The notes beneath the pieces are model-generated. The model did not search any database, was not told where the DNA came from, and saw nothing but the letters and a program-made list of their open reading frames with translations. The position numbers and the translations under genes are program-made. A stretch of DNA of 64,000 nt from Paracoccus solventivorans (GTDB taxonomy: Bacteria; Pseudomonadota; Alphaproteobacteria; Rhodobacterales; Rhodobacteraceae): contig NZ_FRCK01000001.1 of the NCBI RefSeq assembly GCF_900142875.1, forward strand, positions 62,001-126,000, in the 5' to 3' direction. How positions within the stretch are numbered: position 1 is the stretch's first letter; every line of letters begins with the position of its first letter. Below, piece by piece: positions 7,912 to 18,177 of the stretch.

Positions 7912-8658
7912 TCAGACCAACGCGTCGCGGATCAGCATGACCGAAACCCCCAGCAGCGCCCAGGTGATGAACAGATAGAAGGCCCGCTGCGGGATCACCC
8001 GCACCAGCCACACCCCCAGCCCGACGCTGGCGGCCGCGACCGGCATCATCACCGCCGCCTTGCCCAGATTGGCGCTGCCCAGCTGCCCCAGCGCCGCATA
8101 GGGAATCAGCTTGACCGCATTCACCACCGCAAAGAACACCGTGATGGTGCCGGCATAGCTTTCCTTGCCCAGCCGCAGCGGCTGCACATAGACCTGATAG
8201 GGCGGCCCGCCGGAATGGCTGACAAAGCTGGTGTAGCCCGCGGCCAGCCCCCACAGGCTGCCCCTGCCCCATTCCGCCCGGCCCCGCGGCCCCTCGACCG
8301 GCGCCCGGCGCAGCAGCGTCACCAGCGCGAAGCTCAGCCCGATCACGCCGACGATGCCGCCGACCCAGCGCTCGTCCACCAGGCTGGCGGTGGCCCAGCC
8401 CAGCGCCACCCCCGCCACCGCGCCCGGCAGCAGGCAGGCGACCACGCGGCGGTCCCAGTGGCGGCGATAGGCGATCAGCCCGAACATGTCGGATACGACG
8501 AATACCGGCAGCAGCACCGCCGCCGCCTGCACCGGCGACATCACCAGCGACAGGATCGGCACCGCCAGCATCGACACCATCGACAGCCCGCCCTTGGACA
8601 GCCCCACCAGCGCCGATGCCAGCGCCAGCAACGCCCATGCCCCGCCCGTCAGCTCCAC
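7912..8658 (-). CDS. TSUP (TauE/SafE) family permease
   Basis: A predicted 248-residue inner-membrane protein with eight or so hydrophobic segments, the usual TSUP size. LVGLSKGGLSMVSMLAVPIL near residue 15 and SHSGGPPYQVYVQPLRL in the middle are the two repeated TSUP signatures. Relatives export or import sulfite, sulfoacetate or other small anions; the substrate here cannot be told. The start is uncertain: a GTG at 8658 (before ELTGGAW) gives family length with a weak ribosome site, while upstream starts are TTG and add a low-complexity tail. It diverges from mdh. Confidence 0.82.
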   Translation of the reverse strand: MELTGGAWALLALASALVGLSKGGLSMVSMLAVPILSLVMSPVQAAAVLLPVFVVSDMFGLIAYRRHWDRRVVACLLPGAVAGVALGWATASLVDERWVGGIVGVIGLSFALVTLLRRAPVEGPRGRAEWGRGSLWGLAAGYTSFVSHSGGPPYQVYVQPLRLGKESYAGTITVFFAVVNAVKLIPYAALGQLGSANLGKAAVMMPVAAASVGLGVWLVRVIPQRAFYLFITWALLGVSVMLIRDALV

Positions 8659-8699
8659 CTTGCCCCGCCTTTTGCCTGTTGCCGCCCGCCCGGGCGGAT

Positions 8700-9762
<1,063 letters not shown>

Positions 9763-9784
9763 TCGCCCCGCACCTGAACGATGA

Positions 9785-9815
9785 AAGGGCCGCCCTTGGG
9801 GCGGCCCTTCTTGCT
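9785..9815 (+). terminator. Rho-independent terminator of mdh
   Basis: Arms AAGGGCCGCCC and GGGGCGGCCCTT flank a two-base loop region, followed by a pyrimidine/T-rich run (CTTGCTTCT). It lies 22 bp after the mdh stop and before the convergent hyuA end. Confidence 0.85.
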
Positions 9816-9899
9816 TCTACTGGTCCGACCGGCCCGCTTTTCTTCATCACCTAAATATCCCGGGGTCCGGGGCAGAGCCCCGGTCCGGCGATGCCCCGT

Positions 9900-12023
9900 T
9901 CAGGCCATCTCGGCCTCGCGTTCGGCGGCAGTGGTGGCGGCGGTGGCGGTGCCCATGGTCAGGACATAGACGCCCGAGGCGTCCAGCTCGCCGCTCCAGC
10001 CGGGTTCGATGATGATGGTGGTGGTCACCTCCTGGATCACCGCCGGGCCGGAAATGCGGTCGCCCGCGCCCAGAAGGTCGCCGTCATAGACCGGGGTGTC
10101 GTGCGGGATCCCCGAGGCGTCGAAGATCATCGCCCGCGTCCCGATCAGCGCCCCGCGCGCGCCCTGCCCGGCGGGCAGCTCCATCCGGCCGGGCTTGTCC
10201 ACCCCGCCGGTGATCGCACTTTCGACGTTGACCACCTCGACGGCGCTGTTCGGCTCGGAATAGGTGTAAAGCTCTTCGTGGCGGGCGTGGAAGGCGGCCT
10301 TGAGCCGGTCGAGCGAGGCCTCGGTGATCTCGAAGGGCGCGACGTTCACCGTGCATTCATGGACCTGCCCGACATAGCGCATGTCGAGGCTGCGCCCGAT
10401 GCTGACGCGGTCCTCGGCAAAGCCGTCGCCGGCCAGGTCCTCGCGCCCGCGCGCCTCGAGCCCGGCGAACAGCGCATCCAGCCGCGCCGCCGCCTCGGCT
10501 CCTTCCAGCCGGATCGGGGCCGGCGCCATGTAGTTGTATTTCACGTCCGAGATGATCTGGCCAAAGGCACACAGCCCCGAGGCGAGCTTGGACACCAGCA
10601 CCTTGCGGATGCCCATCTCGCGCGCCAGCGCGGTGATATGGGCGCCGGTGGCGCCGCCCGCGCAGTTCAGCACGAAGTCGCGCGGGTCATAGCCGCGCTC
10701 GACCGAGACCCGCCGGATCCCGTTCACCATGTTGTTGTTGACGATGGTGAACATGCCGTAGGCGGCCTTTTCGACGCTGATCCCCAGCGGCTCGGCCAGA
10801 TGGAGGCGGATCGCGTCGCGCGCCTTTTCCACGTCCAGCGGCAGCCGCCCGCCGACCAGCCCCTGCGGGTTCAGATAGCCCAGCACCAGGTTGGCGTCGG
10901 TGGTGGTCGGCATGGTGCCGCCCTTGCCGTAGCAGGCCGGGCCGGGTTCCGAGCCCGCCGACTGCGGCCCCATCTGCATCAGCCCCATCGAATCGATCCA
11001 GCCGATCGAGCCGCCGCCCGCGCCCAGGGTTTCCACCTGGATCATCGGGATGCCGATGCGATAGCGCAGGAAGTCGATGTTCTTGGAGACGTTGGCGCGG
11101 CCGTCGCGGGTCAGGGTGATGTCGAAGCTGGTGCCGCCCATGTCCACGGTGATGATGTCGCGCATCCCCCAGGGCTCGCCCAGCCACAGCGCCGCCTGCG
11201 GCGCCGAGGCGGGACCCGAGTTGATCGCATAGACCGACTGTTCGGTGACGGTGCGGCCCAGCGCCAGCCCGCCGTTCGACTGGAAGTAGCGCACCGGGTG
11301 CCGGGCGCCCAGCGACTGGAAATACCCGTCCACCGCCCGGACATAGCGCTGCAGGATCGGGGCCAGATAGGCGTTGACGATCGCGGTCGAGGTGCGGGTG
11401 TATTCGCGCACCTGCGGATAGAGATCGCTGCCGACGGTCAGATGCACATCGGGCATCATCTCGCGCACGATCTCGGCGGCGCGGCGTTCATGTTCGGGGT
11501 GCAGCACCGACCAGACGAACGAGATCGCCACCGATTCGACGCCCTCGCGCAGGAAATGCCGGCAGGCATCGCGCACCGCCTCCTCGTCCAGGGGCGTGTG
11601 GACGCTGCCGTCCGACAGCACCCGCCCGGCGATGCCGCGGCGCAGGTAGCGCGGCACCAGCATGGTGGCCGGGGGATAGTCCGGGTCGTAGCGATAGCCG
11701 TCCTCTTTGTGGCCCAGGCGGATCTCGATGCTGTCCTCGTGGCCCAGCGTGGCGATCAGCCCGGTCTTGGCGCCGGTGTGGGTGATCAGCGCGTTCAGCC
11801 CGACGGTGGTGCCGTTGATGCACAGATCGGCATTCGAGACGATGGTTTCCGGGGCCAGCCCGGTTTCCTCCTGGATGGTGGCCAGGCCGTTGCGGATAGC
11901 CTCGGTCGGGTTACCGGGGGTGGAGAGCGCCTTGAAGATGCGCACGCCCCCCTTGCGGTCGGCCAGGATGAAGTCGGTGAAGGTGCCGCCGGCGTCGATG
12001 CCGAGACGATACTGGTTCTGCAT
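9900..12023 (-). CDS. hyuA: Hydantoinase/oxoprolinase subunit A
   Basis: A 707-residue ATP-binding subunit of the N-methylhydantoinase / 5-oxoprolinase / acetone carboxylase family. It begins YRLGIDAGGTFTDFILADRK, a phosphate-binding actin-fold motif, and has a second one, TVDMGGTSFDITL, near residue 290. Full family length. AAAGGA lies upstream of the ATG at 12023. It follows hyuB after a 137 bp gap containing a GC hairpin, so the two may be in one operon with attenuated read-through. The enzyme would open a cyclic amide (hydantoin, oxoproline or related) at the cost of ATP; the exact substrate is not determinable. Confidence 0.9.
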   Translation of the reverse strand: MQNQYRLGIDAGGTFTDFILADRKGGVRIFKALSTPGNPTEAIRNGLATIQEETGLAPETIVSNADLCINGTTVGLNALITHTGAKTGLIATLGHEDSIEIRLGHKEDGYRYDPDYPPATMLVPRYLRRGIAGRVLSDGSVHTPLDEEAVRDACRHFLREGVESVAISFVWSVLHPEHERRAAEIVREMMPDVHLTVGSDLYPQVREYTRTSTAIVNAYLAPILQRYVRAVDGYFQSLGARHPVRYFQSNGGLALGRTVTEQSVYAINSGPASAPQAALWLGEPWGMRDIITVDMGGTSFDITLTRDGRANVSKNIDFLRYRIGIPMIQVETLGAGGGSIGWIDSMGLMQMGPQSAGSEPGPACYGKGGTMPTTTDANLVLGYLNPQGLVGGRLPLDVEKARDAIRLHLAEPLGISVEKAAYGMFTIVNNNMVNGIRRVSVERGYDPRDFVLNCAGGATGAHITALAREMGIRKVLVSKLASGLCAFGQIISDVKYNYMAPAPIRLEGAEAAARLDALFAGLEARGREDLAGDGFAEDRVSIGRSLDMRYVGQVHECTVNVAPFEITEASLDRLKAAFHARHEELYTYSEPNSAVEVVNVESAITGGVDKPGRMELPAGQGARGALIGTRAMIFDASGIPHDTPVYDGDLLGAGDRISGPAVIQEVTTTIIIEPGWSGELDASGVYVLTMGTATAATTAAEREAEMA

Positions 12024-12093
12024 GGGTCGATCCTTTCGGGTGTGGGGGGGCGCCGGGCAGGCTTGGGCCGGCATCGCGTGCGGCGCGGTCGGC

Positions 12094-12112
12094 GGGGGGC
12101 TTTCCGCCCCCC
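12094..12112 (-). terminator. GC hairpin between hyuB and hyuA
   Basis: GGGGGGC and GCCCCCC arms with a five-base loop, followed on both sides by GC-rich sequence and by an AAATATCC motif at about 12133-12141. No T-run, so it may attenuate rather than stop transcription. Confidence 0.4.
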
Positions 12113-12160
12113 ACGGCCTGCGGCCTCCCCCCGAGGATATTTCGGGACAGAAGACGAAGA

Positions 12161-13915
12161 TCAGGCGGCGGCGGCGCGCAGCCTTGCGGTCGCGGCCTCG
12201 TCGACCGCCAGCGTGTCGCGGTCGGCGATCACCACGCCGTAATCCAGCCGCGCGCCTTCCAGGCTGACCAGCCCGTTGCGCACATCCTCGACCACGCGGG
12301 CGATCTCGCGCTCGAACGGGTTGCCGTAGCCGCCGCCGCCGGGGTTCTTGTTGGCGGCGCGTTCGCCGGGGTGGATAGTCTCGATGACGTTTTCGGTGAT
12401 GACTTTCGTTTCGCCGCCGCGGGTCACCTCGAGCCGGCCGACCTTGGTCGCGACCATGGTGGATTTCGCGCCCGCCGCGCCCATCGCCGGGATCCGCCGC
12501 CCCTCGCCAAAGGTGATCAGCGTCATCGGACCGTCCATCGGCTCGACCTCCCAGCAGGTGCCGGAGCCGCCGCGGTTGCGCCCGGCGCCGCCCGAATCCT
12601 CCATCAGCGAATAGCGGTGGATGATGATCGGATAGGAATGCTCCAGCATCTCGATGTCGCCCGAGGTCAGCGCGCCGAAGCAGCATTCCGGCCCGCAGGC
12701 GTGCCAGCCGTCGCCGGAAGCCGTGGCCCCCGCCCCCGAGATGATCGAGGCCAGCACCATGGTGACGTATTCCTCGTCATGGCGCTTGTCCCAGCCGGCG
12801 ATGTTGCAGCCGTTGGCATGGCCCCAGCTGGCCGAGACCTTGGCGGGTGCCGCCTGCTCGAACGCCAGCCGCACCGCGTCGGTCAGCGTCTCCATCGGCG
12901 TGGTGGTGCAGTTCATGTGCGGCGCGGGGGATTTCGCGTTGCACAGCGTGCCCTTGGGGCCCATGTCGGTGCTGACGCAGCGATAGAGCCCCTCGTTATA
13001 GGGGGGCGGCAGCTGCGCGAACATCATCAGCCCCAGGTAGACGCCCGAGTGGCTGTTGCCTTCGTAGCTGTTGATGAAATACGGCACCTGCGGCGGCGAG
13101 TTCACCGCGATATGGCAGTTGTCGCCGGTGATGGTCACCGTGGCGGTGATCTCGAAATCGCCGAAGCCGTGGCCGGCATCCTCGAGAATGGCGGTGCCGG
13201 AATAGGTGCCGTCCGGCACCTCGGCGATCAGCTTGCGCATATGCGCCTCGGCCATGTCCAGCAGTTCCGCGATGCAGTCCTGCACCACCTGCTTGCCGTA
13301 TTTGTCCATCATGCGGATCAGCGCCCGGGCGCCGACTTGGCAGGCGCCGATCAGGGCGTTGAAGTCGCCCTCCTGGTCGCGCCGCGCGCGCATGTTGGTC
13401 AGCAGCAGGTTCATCACGTCGTGGCGCGGACGGCCCTTGTCCCAGATCTTGACCGGGGGAATCCGCAGCCCTTCGGCAAAGATCTCGGTGGCGTTGGGGT
13501 TGTAGCCCGCGGGCACCGGGCCGCCGATGTCGGTCAGATGGCCCTTGCAGACCGTCCAGAACACCAGCTCGCCTTCGTAGAACACCGGCATGTACATGCA
13601 GGTGTCGATGATGTGGCTGCCGCCATAGGCGGGGTCGTTGTGCAGGATCAGGTCGCCTTCGTGGATGTCGCCCTCGAAGAACCCGGCCACCGACTTCATC
13701 GCCGGGATCAGCGAGCCTAGGTGGATCGGGATGTCCTGCCCCTGCAGGATCATTTCCGGCGTGTGGTTGAACAGCGCCGTCGAATAATCATGCGCCAGGT
13801 TGAAGACCGAGCTGCGCGCGGTCTGTTCCAGCGTCAGCGTCATCTCGCGCTGGGTGGTCTCCAGCACTCCGCGGACCACGGAAAGCGTGATCGGGTCAAC
13901 ATTGCGTCCTGTCAT
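12161..13915 (-). CDS. hyuB: Hydantoinase/oxoprolinase subunit B
   Basis: A 584-residue subunit B of the same family as the downstream HyuA. It starts DPITLSVVRGVLETTQREMT, then has HDYSTALFNHTPEMILQGQD (in two neighbouring motifs near 48-67), GDLILHNDPAYGGSHIIDTC near 95, and GNRGGSGTCW-like glycine segments (GGAGRNRGGSGTCWEV) near 440, all usual in HyuB. The two subunits form the ATP-dependent amidohydrolase. The ATG at 13915 is the family start; longer upstream frames are GC-rich noise. It is divergent from the AraC-type regulator at 14221, which is the likely controller. Confidence 0.9.
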   Translation of the reverse strand: MTGRNVDPITLSVVRGVLETTQREMTLTLEQTARSSVFNLAHDYSTALFNHTPEMILQGQDIPIHLGSLIPAMKSVAGFFEGDIHEGDLILHNDPAYGGSHIIDTCMYMPVFYEGELVFWTVCKGHLTDIGGPVPAGYNPNATEIFAEGLRIPPVKIWDKGRPRHDVMNLLLTNMRARRDQEGDFNALIGACQVGARALIRMMDKYGKQVVQDCIAELLDMAEAHMRKLIAEVPDGTYSGTAILEDAGHGFGDFEITATVTITGDNCHIAVNSPPQVPYFINSYEGNSHSGVYLGLMMFAQLPPPYNEGLYRCVSTDMGPKGTLCNAKSPAPHMNCTTTPMETLTDAVRLAFEQAAPAKVSASWGHANGCNIAGWDKRHDEEYVTMVLASIISGAGATASGDGWHACGPECCFGALTSGDIEMLEHSYPIIIHRYSLMEDSGGAGRNRGGSGTCWEVEPMDGPMTLITFGEGRRIPAMGAAGAKSTMVATKVGRLEVTRGGETKVITENVIETIHPGERAANKNPGGGGYGNPFEREIARVVEDVRNGLVSLEGARLDYGVVIADRDTLAVDEAATARLRAAAA

Positions 13916-14220
13916 GTCCTTGGGCTCCTCCCCAGATGGGTGGGCGGCGCGGCGGGGCTTGCGCCCCCGCGGGCAGCCGCCCGGCATCGGCCCAGACTGA
14001 CCGGGGAAAACCCCGATTTCTTGCAGCGCAGCGAGTGTTTTCTTGCCGATCCGGGAACTGCCGCCGCGGGACTTGTCGCAGGGCGCATCAGGATTTGCCG
14101 CTGCGTGCAGTCGCCGCCGGGATTTGTTGCACCGCAGGCCCCCGCGGCGCTAGACTGCCCGGCACAGTGCGGTCAGGAGGAGGCCGCGACGCCGGTCACG
14201 CGCTTCGAGGAGGAAGGCGC
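13916..14220 (+). promoter_or_regulatory. Divergent control region with direct repeats (14053-14130)
   Basis: This 305 bp gap between hyuB and the AraC-type regulator contains four similar direct repeats, GGGAACTGCCGC (14053), GGGACTTGTCGC (14068), AGGATTTGCCGC (14090) and GGGATTTGTTGC (14119), consensus GGGAYTTGYYGC. AraC-family proteins usually bind direct repeats, so these are candidate operators. A GAGGAGGAA ribosome site lies just before 14221. Confidence 0.45.
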
Positions 14221-15177
14221 ATGGAGATTGCAGTCTACAGCACCGCGTCGACCGCGGCGGCGCAGCGCGCCGCGGAATGGAGCCGCGTGATCGCGGACAC
14301 CTATTTTCCCCTGCAGCTGACCTACCGCGACCCGGGCGGTTTCTCAGGCGAGCTGGAACGGCGGCAGATGGGCCAGGTCTCGCTGTCGCGGCTGGCCACC
14401 GCGCCGATGCAATACGAGCGCCACGCCCGTGACATCGCCCACAACAACCCCGAGGAATATCTGGTCACCGTGCCGCGGCGCGGGCCGGTGGATTTCTCGC
14501 AGATGGGGCGCGAGGTGCGCTGCGCCCCCGGCGGGCTGATTCTCGAACGCGGGGACGAGCCCTATCGGTTTTCCTACACCCAGCCCAACGAGCTCTGCGT
14601 GCTCAAGGTCTCGCGGCCGATGCTGCTGGAACGGCTGCGCGACCCGGACCGGTTCTGCGCGCAGGCGATCGACGCGCGCAGCGGGCTGTCGGCGCTGCTG
14701 GTCAGCATGATGGGCCATCTGCAGGCGCTGTCGGCGGCCGAATCCCACGCCGCCAATGTGCTGGGCCGCCAGATCGTCGAGGTGCTGGCGCTGGCGCTGG
14801 ACGAGCGTTCCGGCCCCGAGGATGCGGGCGCGATGTCGGCGGTGCGCGCCGGCCATCTGCGCCGGGCCGAGCGGGTGATCCGCCAGAACCTGTCCAACCC
14901 GGCGCTGTCGCCCGAGTTCGTGGCCGGGCAGTGCGGGATCTCGAAACGCTACCTGCACGAGCTGTTCGGCGATACCGACAAGACCGTGGCGCAGTTCATC
15001 CGCGAAGAGCGGCTGATCGTGGCCCGCAACGAGATCGCGGCCTCGCAGGGGCTGGCGCTGGCCGAGATCGCCTATCGCTACGGGTTTTCCGACCAGGCGC
15101 AGTTCTCGCGGCTGTTCAAGGCGCAGTTCGGGATGACGCCCTCCGACTGGCGCCGCCGCGTCCGCAGCGCGGGCTGA
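14221..15177 (+). CDS. AraC family transcriptional regulator
   Basis: A 318-residue cytoplasmic regulator. Residues about 40-180 form an AraC-type ligand-binding domain of the AraC_binding_2 kind (EYLVTVPRRGPVDFSQMGR, APGGLILERGDEPYRF). Residues about 215-315 carry the two helix-turn-helix units, with FVAGQCGISKRYLHELF and LAEIAYRYGFSDQAQFSRLFKAQFGMTPSDWRR, the classic AraC/XylS end. It is divergent from hyuBA and precedes the NCS1 permease, so it most likely activates these genes in response to their substrate. The ATG at 14221 follows a strong ribosome site. Confidence 0.9.
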   Translation: MEIAVYSTASTAAAQRAAEWSRVIADTYFPLQLTYRDPGGFSGELERRQMGQVSLSRLATAPMQYERHARDIAHNNPEEYLVTVPRRGPVDFSQMGREVRCAPGGLILERGDEPYRFSYTQPNELCVLKVSRPMLLERLRDPDRFCAQAIDARSGLSALLVSMMGHLQALSAAESHAANVLGRQIVEVLALALDERSGPEDAGAMSAVRAGHLRRAERVIRQNLSNPALSPEFVAGQCGISKRYLHELFGDTDKTVAQFIREERLIVARNEIAASQGLALAEIAYRYGFSDQAQFSRLFKAQFGMTPSDWRRRVRSAG

Positions 15178-15575
15178 GCCCGCAGCACGCGGCCTTTCCG
15201 CCCGATCGCCTCGTGGCGCCGCGGTCCCCTGCTCGTTCTTCCTTGTAGAAATATCCCACGGGGGCATGGGGGTGTGAAACCCCCGTCCGGCCGCGTCGCC
15301 CGGACCGGCCCCGCATTTCCCCCCGGCTTTCGCCCAGCGACAAGAAATCGCACGCGCAAGCGCAAGACGGACCCCGCCCCGCCTGCCCACCATGCCCGTC
15401 ACCGAAGCCGGGAGAGAGCGGCGGCCGCGAAGAGGAGATCGCGGGCGCATCACCGACAGATCGAACCACAGCGGCCTGCGTGCTGCCGGCGCGCCCGTGT
15501 TGCGGGTGCTGCACCCGGCCGTGCGGCCCGGCCGCGCTGTCCCGGCATGTGTCTGTTTTCAGGGAGGAAACCACA
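15178..15575 (+). other. Leader region between regulator and permease
   Basis: A 398 bp stretch without a recognisable gene. At 15249-15257 it has an AAATATCCC motif followed by the hairpin GGGGGT / ACCCCC (15268-15284), probably ending the regulator transcript. The remainder is GC-rich and should contain the permease promoter; no clear -35/-10 pair stands out. Confidence 0.5.
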
Positions 15576-16943
15576 ATGTCCACACCCGCCGATGCCGCCC
15601 CCGACGAGGCGCTCGAGCTTGAGTTTTCCGACCGCCCCGTGCCGCCCGACCAGCGCATGAGGCGGATGCCGCTGACCATGGCCTGGTGGTCGGTCTGTTC
15701 GGCGATGTTCTATCTGGTGGTCTCGGCGACGCTGGCGCTGGCCTATGGCTCGGTCAACGCGATCATCGGGCTGGTGCTGTCGGTCGCGGCCTATGCGGCG
15801 GTCAACGCGGTGCTGGTGCGCCACGCGATCCGCACCGGGCTGTCGGTGTCGCTGTTCTCGCGCATCCTGCTGGGGCGCACCGGCGCGGCCATCGCCACGC
15901 TGATCTTCTTTGCCACCGCGATCTATTACGCGGTGTTCGAGGGCTCGGTCATCGCACTGGCGCTGCAAAGCTATGCCGGGATCGGCTATCCGCTGGCGGC
16001 GCTGATCGTGGTGGTCTATTCGGTGGCGCTGATCTTCGGCTCGATCCAGAACTGGCTGGACAAGCTCAACGGAGTGCTGCTGCCCTTCTACCTGATCGGG
16101 CTTCTGGCCGCGGTGGTGCTGGCGGTGGCCGAATACGGCTATTCGGATGCCTGGCTGAACCTCGGCCCCGAGGGCGGCGCCAGGCCCGGCGGCTGGTGGG
16201 ATTGCTTCGTCGCCTTCATGGGCGTCTGGATCCTGATGATGTTCACCTATGACTATGCCCGCTTCGGCCGCCCCGAGGACGCGGACTATCACGCGCGGAT
16301 CAACTTCGGCGCCCCCTTCTATCTGGTGGCGTTCCTGCTCAACGGGCTGGTCGGCATCTTCCTTGCCGCCAGCCTGCCCACCGAGGGCGGGGTGACCGAG
16401 GTGTCGGTGGTGCTGGCGCTGATCCAGCTGATGGGGCTGGCGGGGCTGGGCTTCGTCTGGATCAGCCAGACGCGGATCAATACCGCCAACTACTACCTCG
16501 CCGCCGTCAACATGGAGAGCTTTGCCCAGACCGTGTTCCGGCTGAAGCTGCCCAAGGTGTTCTGGGCCTGCGTGGTGGGCGCGATCTGCTATGTGCTGAT
16601 GCTGGCCGATGTGTTCGCCTATATCCTGCAGGCGCTGGCCTATCAGGGCATCTTCGTGGTGGCCTGGGTCGGCATTGCGCTGGTCCATATCCTGACCGAG
16701 GGCCGCGCCGGCGCCGAACAGGACCGGGTCAGCTTCCGCCTGCGCGACACAAGGGCGGTGAACCCGGCCGGGCTGGGCGCCTGGCTGCTGGGCGCGGGCG
16801 CCGGGCTGGTGCTGCATTTCGCCCCCGGCGCGCTGGCCAGCCTGTCGGCGCCGGTGACCTTCGTCGCCGCGGCCGTGGCCTATGCGGTGCTGAACCGCGG
16901 CCCCGCCGCCGCCCGCGCGGCCGAGCTGGCCGGGCGCGGCTGA
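15576..16943 (+). CDS. NCS1-type permease (cytosine/purine/hydantoin family)
   Basis: A 455-residue inner-membrane transporter with about twelve hydrophobic helices. The N-terminal RMRRMPLTMAWWSVCSAMFYL and the helix with FWISQ-like FVWISQTRINTANYYLAAVN near 305 fit the nucleobase:cation symporter-1 family, whose members take up cytosine, allantoin, hydantoins or related compounds. Its position beside hyuAB and an AraC regulator suggests it imports the substrate of that hydrolase; this is an inference. AGGGAGG lies 8 nt before the ATG at 15576. Confidence 0.85.
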   Translation: MSTPADAAPDEALELEFSDRPVPPDQRMRRMPLTMAWWSVCSAMFYLVVSATLALAYGSVNAIIGLVLSVAAYAAVNAVLVRHAIRTGLSVSLFSRILLGRTGAAIATLIFFATAIYYAVFEGSVIALALQSYAGIGYPLAALIVVVYSVALIFGSIQNWLDKLNGVLLPFYLIGLLAAVVLAVAEYGYSDAWLNLGPEGGARPGGWWDCFVAFMGVWILMMFTYDYARFGRPEDADYHARINFGAPFYLVAFLLNGLVGIFLAASLPTEGGVTEVSVVLALIQLMGLAGLGFVWISQTRINTANYYLAAVNMESFAQTVFRLKLPKVFWACVVGAICYVLMLADVFAYILQALAYQGIFVVAWVGIALVHILTEGRAGAEQDRVSFRLRDTRAVNPAGLGAWLLGAGAGLVLHFAPGALASLSAPVTFVAAAVAYAVLNRGPAAARAAELAGRG

Positions 16944-17094
16944 CCGGCACGCCCCCGCCCTGCCCCCAGGGGCCGCAGCCCCGCGCTGCGGCCCTTTCGC
17001 GTTCCGGCCAAGCCCGCGGCCTGCTTGAGTGCGGGACAACGGCTGACTATGTAGAGGGCTACCCGACCGAAAGGGTCAGCCTGAAAGGTCCCCG

Positions 17095-17469
17095 ATGTTC
17101 TCGATTCCCGGCAAACCGCCCGTCAGCATCACCCCCGCCGCCGAGGCGCGGATCGCCCGGCTCATGGCCGACAAGGGCGCGGCAGGGCTGCGCATCGGCC
17201 TGAAGAAAGGCGGCTGCGCGGGTATGGAATACACGATGGAGCTGGCCCAGGCCGCCGCCCCCAATGACGAGGTGGTGGAACAGGGGGGCGCGCGGGTGCT
17301 GATCGCGCCCACCGCGCAGATGTTCCTGTTCGGCACCGTCATCGACTATGAAAGCGGGCTGCTGGACAGCGGCTTCCGCTTCGTGAACCCGAACGTCACC
17401 GAAGCCTGCGGCTGCGGCGAATCGATCCGTTTCGAGCCGCTAGAGGGCTCGGCCGCCCGCCGCAGCTGA
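17095..17469 (+). CDS. Iron-sulfur cluster assembly accessory protein (IscA/SufA/HesB family)
   Basis: A 124-residue A-type Fe-S carrier. The three conserved cysteines are present: Cys41 in KKGGCAGMEY and Cys105/Cys107 in EACGCGES, which hold a transient cluster for transfer to apoproteins. Length matches the family. It is an isolated gene between the permease and a cyclophilin pair, not in an isc or suf operon, so it cannot be assigned specifically to IscA or SufA. AAAGG precedes the start, and a strong terminator follows 20 bp after the stop. Confidence 0.93.
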   Translation: MFSIPGKPPVSITPAAEARIARLMADKGAAGLRIGLKKGGCAGMEYTMELAQAAAPNDEVVEQGGARVLIAPTAQMFLFGTVIDYESGLLDSGFRFVNPNVTEACGCGESIRFEPLEGSAARRS

Positions 17470-17488
17470 GACCCGCCGACCCAAATGA

Positions 17489-17526
17489 TAAAACCGGCCC
17501 GGACCCGTGTCCGCGCCGGTTTTTCC
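17489..17526 (+). terminator. Terminator after the IscA-like gene
   Basis: AAAACCGGC and GCCGGTTTT arms with an inner GGAC/GTCC pair, ending in a T-run. As the arms are flanked by A and T runs it may work for both strands, and it also separates the convergent cyclophilin gene. Confidence 0.85.
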
Positions 17527-17574
17527 TTGCACCCGGGCCTTGCCGTGGCAGGGGCCCGGGTACGGTCCCCGCCG

Positions 17575-18177
17575 TTATTCGACGATGGTGACCTTGGCCA
17601 TGTAGTCGGGCTCGTCCACCTTGCCGTTGAAGCGCGGATCGCCCTTCTTGATCGCGTTCAGCACGTCCCAGCCCTCGATCAGCCGGCCGACGACGGTATA
17701 TTGCCCGTCCAGCGAGGGCGTCGCCGCAAAGTTGACAAAGAACTGGCTGTTGGCGCTGTCGGGGCTTTGGCTGCGGGCCATGCCCACGGTGCCGGGCAGG
17801 AAGTTCTGGTCGCTGAACTCGGCCTTGAGGTCGGGCTGCTCGGACCCACCCATGCCAGCGCGGGACAGATCGCCGCCCTGCTTGCCGAACTGAACGTCGC
17901 CGGTCTGGGCCATGAACCCCTCGATCACGCGGTGGAACACCACCCCGTCATAGGCGCCGGCGCGCGCCAGCTCGGTCAGCCGCGCGACATGGCCGGGCGC
18001 CTTTTCCGGGTTCAGGTCCAGCACGATGGTGCCCTTGGCCGCGCCCGAGGCGTCCGCGACCTCGATCACCATGTTCGGGCCGGGGCCGTCCTCGGACGGC
18101 GGCGCCGCCACGTCCTGCGCGGCGGTCATGCCGGCGGCGCCAGCCGCCAGCGCCACGGAAAGCAGCAGCTTACGCAT
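17575..18177 (-). CDS. Periplasmic peptidyl-prolyl cis-trans isomerase (cyclophilin)
   Basis: A 200-residue cyclophilin with an N-terminal signal peptide (MRKLLLSVALAAGAAGMTAA, cut near residue 20), so a periplasmic proline isomerase. Active-site blocks are FHRVIEGFMAQTGD (Arg and Gln of the catalytic site) and MARSQSPDSANSQFFVNF. It overlaps the upstream cytosolic cyclophilin gene by 8 bp, so the two are co-translated. A chaperone role for envelope proteins is the family expectation. Confidence 0.93.
   Translation of the reverse strand: MRKLLLSVALAAGAAGMTAAQDVAAPPSEDGPGPNMVIEVADASGAAKGTIVLDLNPEKAPGHVARLTELARAGAYDGVVFHRVIEGFMAQTGDVQFGKQGGDLSRAGMGGSEQPDLKAEFSDQNFLPGTVGMARSQSPDSANSQFFVNFAATPSLDGQYTVVGRLIEGWDVLNAIKKGDPRFNGKVDEPDYMAKVTIVE

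Noticed and set aside
9891..12242. 783-codon plus-strand frame over hyuA
   Set aside because: Antisense to the well-supported hyuA reading frame, with no recognisable domain.
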